Source: Prochlorococcus sp. AG-347-J20 (GTDB lineage: Bacteria > Cyanobacteriota > Cyanobacteriia > PCC-6307 > Cyanobiaceae). Taken from it: 64,000 nucleotides of DNA. Where the stretch lies: contig QCBW01000007.1 of the NCBI GenBank assembly GCA_003281485.1, positions 1-64,000 of the forward strand, in the 5' to 3' direction. Below, piece by piece: positions 1 through 9,527 of the stretch (the first letter of the stretch is position 1; every line of letters begins with the position of its first letter). Under the pieces are notes generated by a model that was given only the letters and a program-made list of their open reading frames with translations, was not told the DNA's origin and did no database searches. The position numbers were made by a program, and so were the translations under genes.

Positions 1-1107
1 AAGAGGTGTTCCGCCTCCTTTTCTTAATTCAATCCTCTCTTCAGGCGATTCAAAGAAATCTGCACCCATAACAAGAGTATCCTCAAGAACCGAATCACTT
101 TCAATCCTGCTTCTTACCCCTAAAACACAATGTAAAATACTGCATGACTTCAAGATTGTTCCTTCACAGACTATTGAATCAGTAATTTGAGCATCTACAA
201 GTTTAGAAGGGGGGAGAAATCTTGGTCTTGTATAAATTGGAAATTTTTCATCATAAAAACTAAATGGAGGTTTTGGTTGCTCAGTCAAGGCAAGGTTGGA
301 CTCAAAGAATGCCCCAATGGTTCCGATATCTTCCCAATAATCATCAAAAACATAACTTTTAAGAGTATCTCCCCTATCAAGTGCTTCTGGAATTATGTCC
401 TTACCAAAATCCGTATAATTAGGAAATTTATTTAAAAGATCGAAAAGGGTATTTCTACTAAAAACGTAAATACCCATAGAGGCTAGATAAGGTTTTTCGG
501 CAGCTGACTCTTTACTTAATCCAAATTTTGAAGTATCTACTGCCATTGCCTTCAACTTCTCTCCAGTGGGCTTTTCGCTGAATTCTTTTATATTTCCTAA
601 ATCGTCTGTTCTCATGAGCCCAAAACCCTCTGCTTGAGATTCATCAACAGGCAGAGCTGCAACAGTTAAATCAGCACCATTATCTCTATGATGTTGGACA
701 AATAAACTGTAGTCCATTCTGTAGAGTTGATCACCTGACAAAATTAAATATTCATCAACGTCCCATTCTTGAAATAACCATTGATATTTTCTTACAGCAT
801 CAGCTGTACCTTCAAACCACTTCGGACTATCAGGAGTCTGCTGTGCGGCTAAAACCTCCACAAATCCTTGGCCGAAAGGACCATTTAAATTGTAGGTTCT
901 TCCGATATGTCTATTAAGAGATGCACTATTGAACTGGGTCAATACGTACATTTTTTCAATGCCTGAATTTATGCAATTACTTATTGGGATATCTATTAAA
1001 CGATACTTACCTGCCAACGGCACAGCAGGTTTAGCCCTCATTTTTGTTAAGGGGTAAAGTCTAGAACCTTTTCCTCCTCCGAGGATAATGGCCAACACAC
1101 GCTTCAT
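1..1107 (-). CDS. glgC: Glucose-1-phosphate adenylyltransferase, C-terminus outside window
   Basis: Makes ADP-glucose from glucose-1-phosphate and ATP, the committed step of glycogen synthesis. The visible 369 codons start with ATG at 1105-1107 and run off the left edge, so roughly the last 60 residues of a usual ~430-residue enzyme are missing. Seen: the N-terminal nucleotide-binding signature [12 protein letters not shown] around residues 10-21, then [23 protein letters not shown] and, later, the start of the left-handed beta-helix region (ITDSIVCEG). It is transcribed away from hemA's 3' end; the 139 bases at 1108-1246 would hold its promoter. Family assignment is secure. Confidence 0.95.
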   Translation of the reverse strand, partial: MKRVLAIILGGGKGSRLYPLTKMRAKPAVPLAGKYRLIDIPISNCINSGIEKMYVLTQFNSASLNRHIGRTYNLNGPFGQGFVEVLAAQQTPDSPKWFEGTADAVRKYQWLFQEWDVDEYLILSGDQLYRMDYSLFVQHHRDNGADLTVAALPVDESQAEGFGLMRTDDLGNIKEFSEKPTGEKLKAMAVDTSKFGLSKESAAEKPYLASMGIYVFSRNTLFDLLNKFPNYTDFGKDIIPEALDRGDTLKSYVFDDYWEDIGTIGAFFESNLALTEQPKPPFSFYDEKFPIYTRPRFLPPSKLVDAQITDSIVCEGTILKSCSILHCVLGVRSRIESDSVLEDTLVMGADFFESPEERIELRKGGGTPL

Positions 1108-1246
1108 TAAATCTAATGGAGGTAGATATACAACTATTTAAAGTAACTGATTATGGGCATATTTAGAAATACAAATGGTCAGTTTACGAAGGTATTTCGA
1201 TAAATCACTAGAAAAACTTAATATAAATTGAGAAAATTTAGATATT

Positions 1247-2548
1247 TTAATCCTCTTCTACCAAAGAAAACAATTTTTCAACGATTTTCAAAGAGACTTG
1301 TCTTTCTTCTCTTGATTGAGGACTTCTTAGCTTGGTAACAGGCGTGTGAAGTATTTTATTGATAATTCCCTTAGTAAGAGCTTCCACAACTTTTCTTTCT
1401 CGAGCCGAAAAATCTGGTCCCATCCTGCTAAGTGCTTTTTGCAATTCCTCTTTTCTAATTAACTCCAAATCTGATCTAAGTTTATTAATTACTGGAACCG
1501 CCTCTAAACTTGCCCACCATTCTAGAAAAATTATCCTTTCTTCTTCAACTAAAGATTCCGCTTCCTTTGCAATTTTCTGTCTAAATTCTTGATTTCTTGA
1601 AACGACCTCTTGTAAGTCATCAACATCAAATGACTTTACAAATTCATGATGCTTGACATCATTAGATATGTTTCTAGGTACTCCAATATCAATAAATTTA
1701 AGTTTATTATTCAAATTTAATTTTTCAATTTTAGCGAGATCAATTATTGGCTCTTCAGAAGCTGTACTTGTGAAAACAAGGGAACATATTGATATGCTTT
1801 CATCTAATTCGTTTAACCCTCTGCAAATAATCTCTAAATCTGGGAAGTCTTGAGCAAGATTTAATGCTCTATCAATATTTCTATTTACAAGAATAAGTTT
1901 ATGACATCCTTTTGATCTTAAATGAGTTATTAAAAGTCTACTCATTCGTCCGGCACCTACTACAAGAACGTTCTCTGATTCCAAACTTACAAGAGTATCA
2001 AGTCCCTTTTCTTGGCCAATTTTTAATTGAGCAAGTTCTACCGCTGCCGAACTTATTGATACGGCTCCAGTTCCTAAATTTGTTTCGGATCTTACTTTTT
2101 TACCTGTACTAACAGATTGAGTTAATAATCTATTAAGGATTGGTCCAGTAGATTGATTCTCTTGACCTAATCTCATCATTTTTTTTACCTGGGAAAGGAT
2201 TTGTCCTTCCCCTAAAACGAGGCTATCGAGTCCTGCCGAAACTTTCATCAAATGCAAAACTGCTTCTTCCTGTCTAAAGCAAAAAAGATGTGGATTTAAA
2301 TCTTCAAAAATAATTCCAGAATGTTTTGATATGAATTCTTTAATAGATGAAATCCCAGTATTTTTATCCTTTACAAGCGCATATATTTCAAGTCTATTAC
2401 AAGTACTTAAAATTGACACCTCTAGTACATCAGAGAAAGCTTTTAATGCTTTCAAAGATTCTGTTATGGATTGGTCAGGAATACTTAACTTCTCACGCAC
2501 TTCGACAGGTGCCGTGCGATGACTTAGTCCGACGACAACAATATGCAT
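1247..2548 (-). CDS. hemA: Glutamyl-tRNA reductase
   Basis: Reduces glutamyl-tRNA(Glu) to glutamate-1-semialdehyde with NADPH, the first committed step of C5 tetrapyrrole synthesis that feeds heme, chlorophyll and bilins. The 433-residue protein has the catalytic-cysteine motif STCNRLE (Cys50), the conserved GLDSLVLGEGQILSQVK block near residues 106-122, an NADPH-binding GAGRMS loop near 195, and the C-terminal dimerisation helix region. Length is normal for the family. It lies 18 bases downstream of the FBP/SBPase gene stop side on the same strand, so the two may be cotranscribed. The start ATG begins the canonical MHIVVVGLSH. Confidence 0.97.
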   Translation of the reverse strand: MHIVVVGLSHRTAPVEVREKLSIPDQSITESLKALKAFSDVLEVSILSTCNRLEIYALVKDKNTGISSIKEFISKHSGIIFEDLNPHLFCFRQEEAVLHLMKVSAGLDSLVLGEGQILSQVKKMMRLGQENQSTGPILNRLLTQSVSTGKKVRSETNLGTGAVSISSAAVELAQLKIGQEKGLDTLVSLESENVLVVGAGRMSRLLITHLRSKGCHKLILVNRNIDRALNLAQDFPDLEIICRGLNELDESISICSLVFTSTASEEPIIDLAKIEKLNLNNKLKFIDIGVPRNISNDVKHHEFVKSFDVDDLQEVVSRNQEFRQKIAKEAESLVEEERIIFLEWWASLEAVPVINKLRSDLELIRKEELQKALSRMGPDFSARERKVVEALTKGIINKILHTPVTKLRSPQSREERQVSLKIVEKLFSLVEED

Positions 2549-2566
2549 AAAATCAAAAGTGGATTT

Positions 2567-3568
2567 TTAAAGGCTGATACTCTTAGCACCATTTTTTATA
2601 TGGACAGTATTTGTGAACCTTGCAGTACTATCTAATGTACTAATAACTAGACTACTTGTCCTAACACAATCCCTTTCAAATTTGACTCCGTCAAATAGTA
2701 ATCCATCAGTTATTCCACTTCCAGCGAAAACAACATTTTCTCCCGATGCCAATTCGTTGGCTTCATAGATTTTATCTATATCAGTTATACCCATTTCATT
2801 AAGACGTTTTATATTTCCTTCTTTTGTGTAATCAGCCCATTCAGAAGTTTGAGCGATTGCTGGATCATAAACCAGTTGTCCTTGGAAGTGTCCGCCTAAA
2901 GCTCTCATTGCAGCGGCCGAAATAACACCCTCTGGAGCTGCACCTATACCCATCAAGCAATGAGTTCCAGTTCCTGCAAAACCACATGCAATTGCAGCTT
3001 GCACATCACCATCAGAAATCGGTTGCACTTTTGCACCACACCCCCGAATTTCTTTAATTAAATCATTATGCCTTGTTCTATCCATTACAACGACTGTTAG
3101 TTCATCAATAGAAAGCTCCAAGCAATCACTGAGAATTTTCAAGTTTTCAGTAGCCGAATTTCTAATATCTACTTTTCCTTTAGCCGCAGGAGGTGCTGCT
3201 AATTTGTTCATATAAAAATCAGGTGCATTAAAAAGACCACCGGTATCTGAAGCCGCCAAAACCGCCATAGAGCCTCTTTGATTATTTGCACAAAGATTAG
3301 TTCCTTCACAAGGATCTACAGCAAAGTCAACCCCTGGCCCACTTCCACTACCAACCTCTTCACCTATATAAAGCATAGGCGCCTCATCTCTTTCACCTTC
3401 TCCTATAACAATTTTCCCTTTCATTTCTATTTTGCCCATTCGCAATCTCATTGCTTCGACAGCTGCGGCATCAGCTTCATCTTTTTGACCAAGTCCTGTT
3501 AGTTTTGCTGAAGCAATTGCTGCTTGCTCGACAACTTCGAGAATTTCTTGAATTAAGGTTTGATTCAC
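2567..3568 (-). CDS. glpX: Class II fructose-1,6-/sedoheptulose-1,7-bisphosphatase
   Basis: Dephosphorylates FBP and SBP in the Calvin cycle; in cyanobacteria this GlpX-type enzyme does both jobs. The 333-residue protein contains the metal/phosphate motif DPCEGTN (residues 85-91), an earlier metal site [10 protein letters not shown] and the downstream GIGAAPEGV block, in family order. Length matches cyanobacterial FBP/SBPases. It is divergent from rpe, another Calvin/pentose-phosphate gene, across a 196-base spacer carrying a 13-bp inverted repeat. Downstream is hemA on the same strand. Confidence 0.96.
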   Translation of the reverse strand: MNQTLIQEILEVVEQAAIASAKLTGLGQKDEADAAAVEAMRLRMGKIEMKGKIVIGEGERDEAPMLYIGEEVGSGSGPGVDFAVDPCEGTNLCANNQRGSMAVLAASDTGGLFNAPDFYMNKLAAPPAAKGKVDIRNSATENLKILSDCLELSIDELTVVVMDRTRHNDLIKEIRGCGAKVQPISDGDVQAAIACGFAGTGTHCLMGIGAAPEGVISAAAMRALGGHFQGQLVYDPAIAQTSEWADYTKEGNIKRLNEMGITDIDKIYEANELASGENVVFAGSGITDGLLFDGVKFERDCVRTSSLVISTLDSTARFTNTVHIKNGAKSISL

Positions 3569-3607
3569 AATTAAATTTTGAGGATTTTCTAAAAGGTTTT
3601 GAGTATG

Positions 3608-3638
3608 TTCTCATAAAAAAAGACATTTTTTATGAGAA
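3608..3638. promoter_or_regulatory. 13-bp perfect inverted repeat in glpX/rpe divergent spacer
   Basis: Arms TTCTCATAAAAAA (3608-3620) and TTTTTTATGAGAA (3626-3638) are perfectly complementary around a 5-base loop. The repeat sits 40-70 bases upstream of the glpX start and about 130 bases upstream of rpe. It could be an operator for a dimeric regulator, or a hairpin in the glpX leader RNA. Which of these applies cannot be told from sequence alone. Confidence 0.5.
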
Positions 3639-3764
3639 ATATTATGCTAGTAAGCTTTTTTTAACTCTTTACAGCTGTTACTTTATCAGGCCGTGACTTG
3701 AAATTAGGAATAAACAACTAAATATAGTATCTTTATTAAATATTTTAAAAATTTAAAAAATTAA

Positions 3765-4523
3765 ATGACTGAGTCAAATCAAACAAATTTAGCTGGAGTT
3801 AATAGGCCAATTCAAATAATTCCTTCAGTTTTACCAGCAGATTGGGCAAATATGGGTGCATGTGTGAAAGAGCTCGAGGAAGCTGGGGTAGATAGAATTC
3901 AATTTGATGTAATGGATGGGAATTTCGTCCCAAATCTTACATTCGGTCCTGAAATGATTGCTGCGTGTAGGAAATATTGCAATGTCCCTTTCGAAACTCA
4001 ATTAATGGTGAGCCAATACAACTGTGAAACCATGCTTGAATCTTATGTAAATTCTACAAAAGGGCCAAATGGTGAACCAGGAGTAGTAATAGCTCATGCC
4101 GAAGCAAATATTCATTTGCATAGAGTTCTCGGAAGAATAAGAGATTTAGGAGGATCTCCTTCTGTTGCATTAAACCCTCATACTCCTTTTGAAATGATTA
4201 AAAACATTATGGATATGGTTGATCATGTTTTGGTTATGACAGTTAATCCGGGCTTTGGAGGACAAGCTTATATACCAACAATGCTTAATAAAATCAGAGA
4301 ATTAAGAAACTTTATTATTGAAAAAAACTTAAATGTCGACATTGAAGTTGATGGGGGAATAAAAGCAAATTGGACTATTTCTCAATGTGCTGATGCTGGT
4401 GCCAATTGTTTCATTGCAGGTAGTGGCATGTTTGCTTACCCAACATTAAAAGAGGGATGTGATGACTTGAGAAAAGTTGCACAAGAAGCACAAAAGGGGA
4501 ATGTACTTTCAGAACCTCAATAA
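3765..4523 (+). CDS. rpe: Ribulose-phosphate 3-epimerase
   Basis: Interconverts ribulose-5-phosphate and xylulose-5-phosphate in the Calvin and pentose-phosphate cycles. The 252-residue TIM-barrel protein has QFDVMDGNFVPN (about 46-57), VMTVNPGFGGQ and EVDGGI, all active-site strands of the family. It is about 30 residues longer than E. coli Rpe because of an N-terminal extension and an insert (around TKGPNGEPG) typical of picocyanobacterial forms as far as I recall. It is divergent from glpX and converges with ccsA 20 bases downstream. Confidence 0.96.
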   Translation: MTESNQTNLAGVNRPIQIIPSVLPADWANMGACVKELEEAGVDRIQFDVMDGNFVPNLTFGPEMIAACRKYCNVPFETQLMVSQYNCETMLESYVNSTKGPNGEPGVVIAHAEANIHLHRVLGRIRDLGGSPSVALNPHTPFEMIKNIMDMVDHVLVMTVNPGFGGQAYIPTMLNKIRELRNFIIEKNLNVDIEVDGGIKANWTISQCADAGANCFIAGSGMFAYPTLKEGCDDLRKVAQEAQKGNVLSEPQ

Positions 4524-4543
4524 ATATTTTGGGAGATTAAAAA

Positions 4544-5473
4544 TTATCCAAATATCCAGCCATAACTATGTAAACCTATTCCTAAGAAATTTACACCTAA
4601 ATAACATACTAAAACAACTAGGAAACCTGTGGTCGCCAATAAGGCTGGTCTTCGTCCTTGCCAACCTTTACTTATTCTCATGTGAAGATAAGCTGCATAA
4701 AACAACCATGAGATAAATGCCCATGTTTCCTTGGGATCCCAACTCCACCATGTCCCCCACGCCTCATTAGCCCAAACCGCACCTGAAATTAAACCAAGAG
4801 TCAAAAGAACAAAACCAATCAATATGGACCGATAACTTAAAGTATCTAATTCTTCTGAATGAGAAAAATTAATAGACTCTACTTCATTATTAAAGGGAAA
4901 GCTACCGGAAATTTTGAACCCTCCTATACCTGTTGAACTACTTCTAATTTGAAGAGGTTTATTTTTATTAACGAACAAAACAGACGCGGAGAGTAAAGAT
5001 CCTATTATTAATGCCGCATAACTGAGCATTACGACACTAACATGCATCACTAACCAACTAGATCTTAGAGCTGGAACCAAGTTGGAAGATAATTTCAACT
5101 CTTCAGGCAAAACAAAACAAGCAAAAGCTACCGTTAGCAACTCAATGGGAATTGCAATTGAGGGTATTATTGGAGATTGGTATTCCCTTTCAATAAATAG
5201 TTGTCCCATTGTGATACCCCAAGTAAGGAAATAAAGAGATTCATACAAATTGCTAATTGGGAAATGTCCAGATATCGACCACCTAAACATTAATTGTAAA
5301 GTTATAAAAAAATTTACTAAAATAGTGAGTGACTTAACAACAAAAGAAGATTTATTTGAGAAAGCTGCGCCTAAAGATATCGGTAAATTAACTAGTAAAA
5401 TATAAAAAACCAAAAGGCCTAAAACAGAGACTGGATCATATAAAAAATTTTTAAAAAAATTATCTAATATCAT
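4544..5473 (-). CDS. ccsA: Cytochrome c biogenesis protein CcsA (system II haem delivery)
   Basis: Thylakoid membrane protein that, with Ccs1, carries haem across the membrane and attaches it to apocytochromes c (c6, f). The 309-residue protein has about eight hydrophobic segments and the tryptophan-rich haem-handling WWD motif ANEAWGTWWSWDPKE in the C-terminal half, followed by conserved histidine-containing helices (AAYLHMR; GLHSYGW near the end). Length fits cyanobacterial CcsA. Its ATG overlaps an AT-rich leader; it converges with rpe. Confidence 0.93.
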   Translation of the reverse strand: MILDNFFKNFLYDPVSVLGLLVFYILLVNLPISLGAAFSNKSSFVVKSLTILVNFFITLQLMFRWSISGHFPISNLYESLYFLTWGITMGQLFIEREYQSPIIPSIAIPIELLTVAFACFVLPEELKLSSNLVPALRSSWLVMHVSVVMLSYAALIIGSLLSASVLFVNKNKPLQIRSSSTGIGGFKISGSFPFNNEVESINFSHSEELDTLSYRSILIGFVLLTLGLISGAVWANEAWGTWWSWDPKETWAFISWLFYAAYLHMRISKGWQGRRPALLATTGFLVVLVCYLGVNFLGIGLHSYGWIFG

Positions 5474-5585
5474 TTTTAAATTTTAAGCTAGTTTTAACTT
5501 TTGATAACATCCAAATAATAATTTAAATCGTTCTTATATGAGTAAATCTTTAATAATTAAATTTTAATTTATTTTACAAAGGATT

Positions 5586-6314
5586 TCAAAGCATGAAATC
5601 ATCTCCCAGGTAATACTTCTTGACTATTTTATTTTTTGCCAATTCATTTGATGATCCGTAAGCTAAAATTTTTCCTTCACTTAATACATATGATTTGTTT
5701 GTAATTAAAAGAGTTTCCCTCACATTATGGTCTGTGATAAGAATTCCTACACCGTCTCTACTTAATTTAAGAATAAGTTTCTTTAAATCATTAACAGCTA
5801 AAGGATCTATTCCAGCAAATGGTTCATCCAATAATAAATATTTAGGACCTTTTCTGCCAACAGAAAGAGCTCTTGCTATTTCACACCTCCTTCTCTCTCC
5901 TCCTGAAAGTTGGTAACCAAAACTATCTACAAAATTATTTAAATTAAATTCATTAATTAATTGTTCTCTTCTACTTCTAATTGCAGCTCGACTATAAGAT
6001 GAATTCTGCAAAGCTAAATCTATATTATCCTTAACAGTGAGATCTCTAAATACACTTGGCTCTTGGGTTAAATAACCCAACCCAAGTCTTGATCTAATAG
6101 GAAGTGGAAGATTAGTTATATTTTTACCATTCATTAAAACTTCGCCATTATCAGGTTTTATATTCCCGACTGCAAGATTAAAAGTTGAAGTTTTCCCAGC
6201 CCCATTGGGTCCCATCAAACCTACAACTTCTCCAGGATTAACAGTAATAGAAACATCATTTACGATTAATCTTCCCCTTATTGAAAGGGAAACATTTTGA
6301 ATTTTTAAGTTCAT
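5586..6314 (-). CDS. lptB: ABC transporter ATPase, LptB-like
   Basis: ATP-binding subunit, probably powering lipopolysaccharide transport from the inner to the outer membrane. The 242-residue protein has Walker A GPNGAGKTS, signature LSGGERRR, Walker B YLLLDEPFAGIDP and switch His (ITDHNV), with the LTQEPSVFRDLTV Q-loop spacing characteristic of LptB. No permease is adjacent, which is normal for LptB because LptF/G are encoded elsewhere. The exact substrate is inferred from family resemblance only. Confidence 0.85.
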   Translation of the reverse strand: MNLKIQNVSLSIRGRLIVNDVSITVNPGEVVGLMGPNGAGKTSTFNLAVGNIKPDNGEVLMNGKNITNLPLPIRSRLGLGYLTQEPSVFRDLTVKDNIDLALQNSSYSRAAIRSRREQLINEFNLNNFVDSFGYQLSGGERRRCEIARALSVGRKGPKYLLLDEPFAGIDPLAVNDLKKLILKLSRDGVGILITDHNVRETLLITNKSYVLSEGKILAYGSSNELAKNKIVKKYYLGDDFML

Positions 6315-6393
6315 CTTCCTCTAGATCTTTTATTGATCTTATTTTTTGGTAAAAAATTAAATTTAATTAAAAATAAAAATAAATTCATTGTCG

Positions 6394-6762
6394 TCAAATT
6401 AGTTTCAAAGAAAGCCTATCGTTCTCGGTTAATGTTTCTTGGTTTTGTAATTTCCTCAATAAATTTTCCAAACATTGGCAGAAGGATTCTAGATCAATTC
6501 CTAAATTAATATTGGTTCTAGTTTTTATTCTACCTAAACCCTCTCCAAGTAAAATAGTAGCGCCATTCAAATTACCCTTACTTAAGTGAAACTGCGAAAC
6601 GGATACTTGTAAGATCCCCTGGATTACTTGTCTTTCATCACCATCAACAGAATTCCAAATTTCTTCAAATGCATCATGAGCTTCATACCATTCATGATTA
6701 TTAAAAAGATTTAAAGCAGTAAAAAAGGAATCATCAAAACTTTTTGTACTTTCTTCATTCAT
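6394..6762 (-). CDS. DUF309-domain protein
   Basis: Small (122-residue) all-helical cytosolic protein carrying the DUF309 hallmark FNNHEWYEAHDAFEEIW near residues 20-36 and a second helix with QGILQVSVSQFHLSKGN. The function of the family is unknown. It starts 11 bases from the typA stop on the same strand, so it is probably transcribed with typA, which lies upstream in the direction of transcription. Confidence 0.8.
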   Translation of the reverse strand: MNEESTKSFDDSFFTALNLFNNHEWYEAHDAFEEIWNSVDGDERQVIQGILQVSVSQFHLSKGNLNGATILLGEGLGRIKTRTNINLGIDLESFCQCLENLLRKLQNQETLTENDRLSLKLI

Positions 6763-6773
6763 GAAAATAATTA

Positions 6774-8570
6774 TTAAAATTTCTTCTTTTTATTGATTTT
6801 TCTCATTCTTATTGAATCAGGTGTAACCTCAAGCATTTCATCTGGACCGATATATTCGAGCGCTCTCTCAAGTGTAATATCAACAGGTGATTGCAAAGTG
6901 TCAAGCTCTTCTGCTCCCGCAGACCTCATATTTGTCAATTGCTTAGTTTTACATATATTTAACTCAAGATCTTGAGGACGATTATTTTCTCCGATTATCA
7001 TTCCCTTATAGACTTTTACTCCAGGTTTAATAAAATAAACACCCCTATCTTCAGCATTCTTTAATGCATAAAATGTAGCCACACCCTCCTCGAAAGCTAT
7101 AAGTACTCCATTTCTCCTGGTTTCAAAATCTCCTGTTTTAGGTTTATATTCATAAAAAGAATGACTCATAATACCTTCACCTCTCGTTATACGAACAAAT
7201 TCCCCACGAAATCCAATTAATCCTCTAGATGGGACAAGAAATTCTAATTGAGTTCTACCATCTGAACTTGTCTGCATGTTCTTCATCTCAGCCTTTCTCG
7301 ATCCAAGTTTTTCTATACATGAACCAACAGACGCTTCAGGTACGTCTAAAACCAATGTCTCTATAGGTTCGCATTCAACATTATCAATTTCTCTAAAAAT
7401 TACTTGAGGTTGTGAGATTTGAAACTCAAACCCCTCCCTTCTCATGGTTTCAATCAAAATCCCTAAATGTAATTCTCCTCTTCCTGAAACTGAGAATCTG
7501 TCAGGAGAATCTGTTTCCTCTACCCTTAGGGCAACATTTGTTAAAAGTTCCCTCTCCAATCTATTTTTCAATTGTCTACTAGTAACAAATTTCCCTTCTT
7601 TACCTGCAAATGGAGAATCATTGACAACAAAAGTCATATTTAGGGTTGGTTCATCAACTTTGATTAATGGGAGAGGATGAGGAGAATCGGGACAAGCTAT
7701 GGTCTCACCTATATTGACGTCATCGAAACCAGAAACAGCAACAATATCTCCTGCGAATGCTTCATTTATATCGATTCTTTGTAATCCTTCGAATCCAAGT
7801 AGCTTGCTAACCTTACCTTTAATAGTTTTTCCATTTTCTTTAATTAAACTAGCCTGTTGACCATTTTTTATAGTCCCATTATGAATTTTTCCAATTACGA
7901 TTCTGCCTAAGAAATCAGAATAGTCCAAAGTAGTTATTTGAAGCTGCAAAGGCTTGTTTGAGTCACCTACTGGAGGAGGGACATGTCGGATTATAGCTTC
8001 AAAAAGAGGCATCATATTTTCACTTTTAGATTCCATCTCTTCTTTTGCAAAACCAGATAAGCCGCTCCCAAAAAGATAAGGAAAATCACATTGATCATCA
8101 TCAGCTCCTAATTCTAAAAACAAATCAAGGACTTTATCAATTGCTATTTCTGGTACTACTCTTGGCCTATCAATTTTATTCACAAATACTATAGGCCTTA
8201 GCCCTTTTTCTAATGCTTTTTTTAAAACAAATCTTGTCTGAGGCATTGGTCCCTCATTTGCATCAACAATAAGCAGACAACCATCGACCATTCCCAAAAC
8301 CCTCTCGACTTCCCCTCCAAAATCTGCATGACCAGGAGTATCTATAATATTAATTCTGGTGTCTTTGTAGTTAACGGCAGTATTCTTTGAGAGTATTGTT
8401 ATGCCTCTTTCTCTTTCAAGATCATTTGAATCCATTACACATGTAGGGATAACTTCATTGTCTCTAAATATGCCTGATTGAGACAACAATGCATCTACTA
8501 GAGTTGTCTTCCCATGATCTACGTGGGCAATAATTGCGACATTCCTAATTTCTTTTATCGAAGATGACAT
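6774..8570 (-). CDS. typA: Ribosome-associated GTPase TypA/BipA
   Basis: Translational GTPase of the EF-G-like class that helps ribosome assembly and stress adaptation. The 598-residue protein has G1 AHVDHGKTT, G2 region ERGITILSKNT, G3 DTPGHADFGGEVER, G4 NKIDR and the C-terminal BipA-specific region ending in lysines. Length matches BipA (~600). It precedes the DUF309 gene on the same strand, spaced 11 bases. Confidence 0.96.
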   Translation of the reverse strand: MSSSIKEIRNVAIIAHVDHGKTTLVDALLSQSGIFRDNEVIPTCVMDSNDLERERGITILSKNTAVNYKDTRINIIDTPGHADFGGEVERVLGMVDGCLLIVDANEGPMPQTRFVLKKALEKGLRPIVFVNKIDRPRVVPEIAIDKVLDLFLELGADDDQCDFPYLFGSGLSGFAKEEMESKSENMMPLFEAIIRHVPPPVGDSNKPLQLQITTLDYSDFLGRIVIGKIHNGTIKNGQQASLIKENGKTIKGKVSKLLGFEGLQRIDINEAFAGDIVAVSGFDDVNIGETIACPDSPHPLPLIKVDEPTLNMTFVVNDSPFAGKEGKFVTSRQLKNRLERELLTNVALRVEETDSPDRFSVSGRGELHLGILIETMRREGFEFQISQPQVIFREIDNVECEPIETLVLDVPEASVGSCIEKLGSRKAEMKNMQTSSDGRTQLEFLVPSRGLIGFRGEFVRITRGEGIMSHSFYEYKPKTGDFETRRNGVLIAFEEGVATFYALKNAEDRGVYFIKPGVKVYKGMIIGENNRPQDLELNICKTKQLTNMRSAGAEELDTLQSPVDITLERALEYIGPDEMLEVTPDSIRMRKINKKKKF

Positions 8571-8699
8571 TTATAAAATCTATATAAATAGTAGATTAAC
8601 TCTTTTAAGGCTAACTCAAAGAATGCTTTTTATGAGAATTTTCACTTTAAGACTTTGAAAAACATAATCATATTGAATTATTTAATTTTTTAATTAGAT

Positions 8700-9413
8700 T
8701 TATAATTTTCTATTTGAACTTTCAAAAACTTTTAAAGCTTCAATTGAGCCCTCATATCTCCAATGCCAGGGTTCGTAATCTATGTATTTATTATCTCTAG
8801 CGAAAGATAACTTAAAGTGAAACTTAGCTGCATTCTTTATTAACCATCTAAAGGCGTCAGTATTTTCGAATTCGGTTTCAAAATCTGTTTCTCTTTTAGT
8901 AGCATCACCAATATCAATTGCGAACCCAGTACTATGTTCAGAATATCCAGGAGGTGCTGAAACTCTAGCTCTCTCTGAGGCTTCTTGATTTCTAATAGAT
9001 TTTAGAGAATAAAAGATATCGTTTTGCAAATTTATTGATCTATAACCACTTAAAAAGACTAAATATACCCCATCTCTTTTAGCTTCTTCTCTCATATTTA
9101 ATAAAGAATCACGCATATCAATATGGACTTCAACATTGGGCTCAATTAAGACTAGTTTCTCCTGTGGAATTTCGTTATAGGGTAGATGGCCCAAAATTCT
9201 ATTGTCTTGATTTTTCTCAACTTGAAATTTGAGGTTGCTAAGGGGTCCTACTTCAATATTTCTAATTAATCGCAATGCAGTCATAGAAAAAATAATTAAA
9301 AGAAATGGGGCTGTTATTAATAATTTTTTTAATAGTATTGAATTACGATTATTTGTGTAAGTTCTTTTAGCTAGAGGTATATCAAATTGATTTAAATCTT
9401 TGTTTTGTTCCAA
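8700..9413 (-). CDS. Membrane-anchored D-Ala-D-Ala carboxypeptidase, VanY type (M15B)
   Basis: Zinc peptidase that trims the terminal D-alanine of peptidoglycan stem peptides. The 237-residue protein has a single N-terminal membrane anchor (about residues 29-49) and then the M15 catalytic core: SEHSTGFAIDIGD gives zinc ligands His160 and Asp167, and EPWHWRY gives His217. It therefore acts in the periplasm. A VanX-type M15 enzyme lies 5 kb away. No vancomycin-resistance context is present, so a cell-wall maintenance role is inferred. Divergent from chlP. Confidence 0.88.
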   Translation of the reverse strand: MEQNKDLNQFDIPLAKRTYTNNRNSILLKKLLITAPFLLIIFSMTALRLIRNIEVGPLSNLKFQVEKNQDNRILGHLPYNEIPQEKLVLIEPNVEVHIDMRDSLLNMREEAKRDGVYLVFLSGYRSINLQNDIFYSLKSIRNQEASERARVSAPPGYSEHSTGFAIDIGDATKRETDFETEFENTDAFRWLIKNAAKFHFKLSFARDNKYIDYEPWHWRYEGSIEALKVFESSNRKL

Positions 9414-9527
9414 TATTAAGAAGTGAATTTTGGAAAAGATATTTCGATATTAACTATTATTTTAAGAAATGCACTTTTGTAAGCAAAAAAGATGTAGTTT
9501 TTATATACAGTATTATTTTTTTTTCGT

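Noticed and set aside
187-435. 82-codon plus-strand ORF
   Set aside because: Antisense to glgC.
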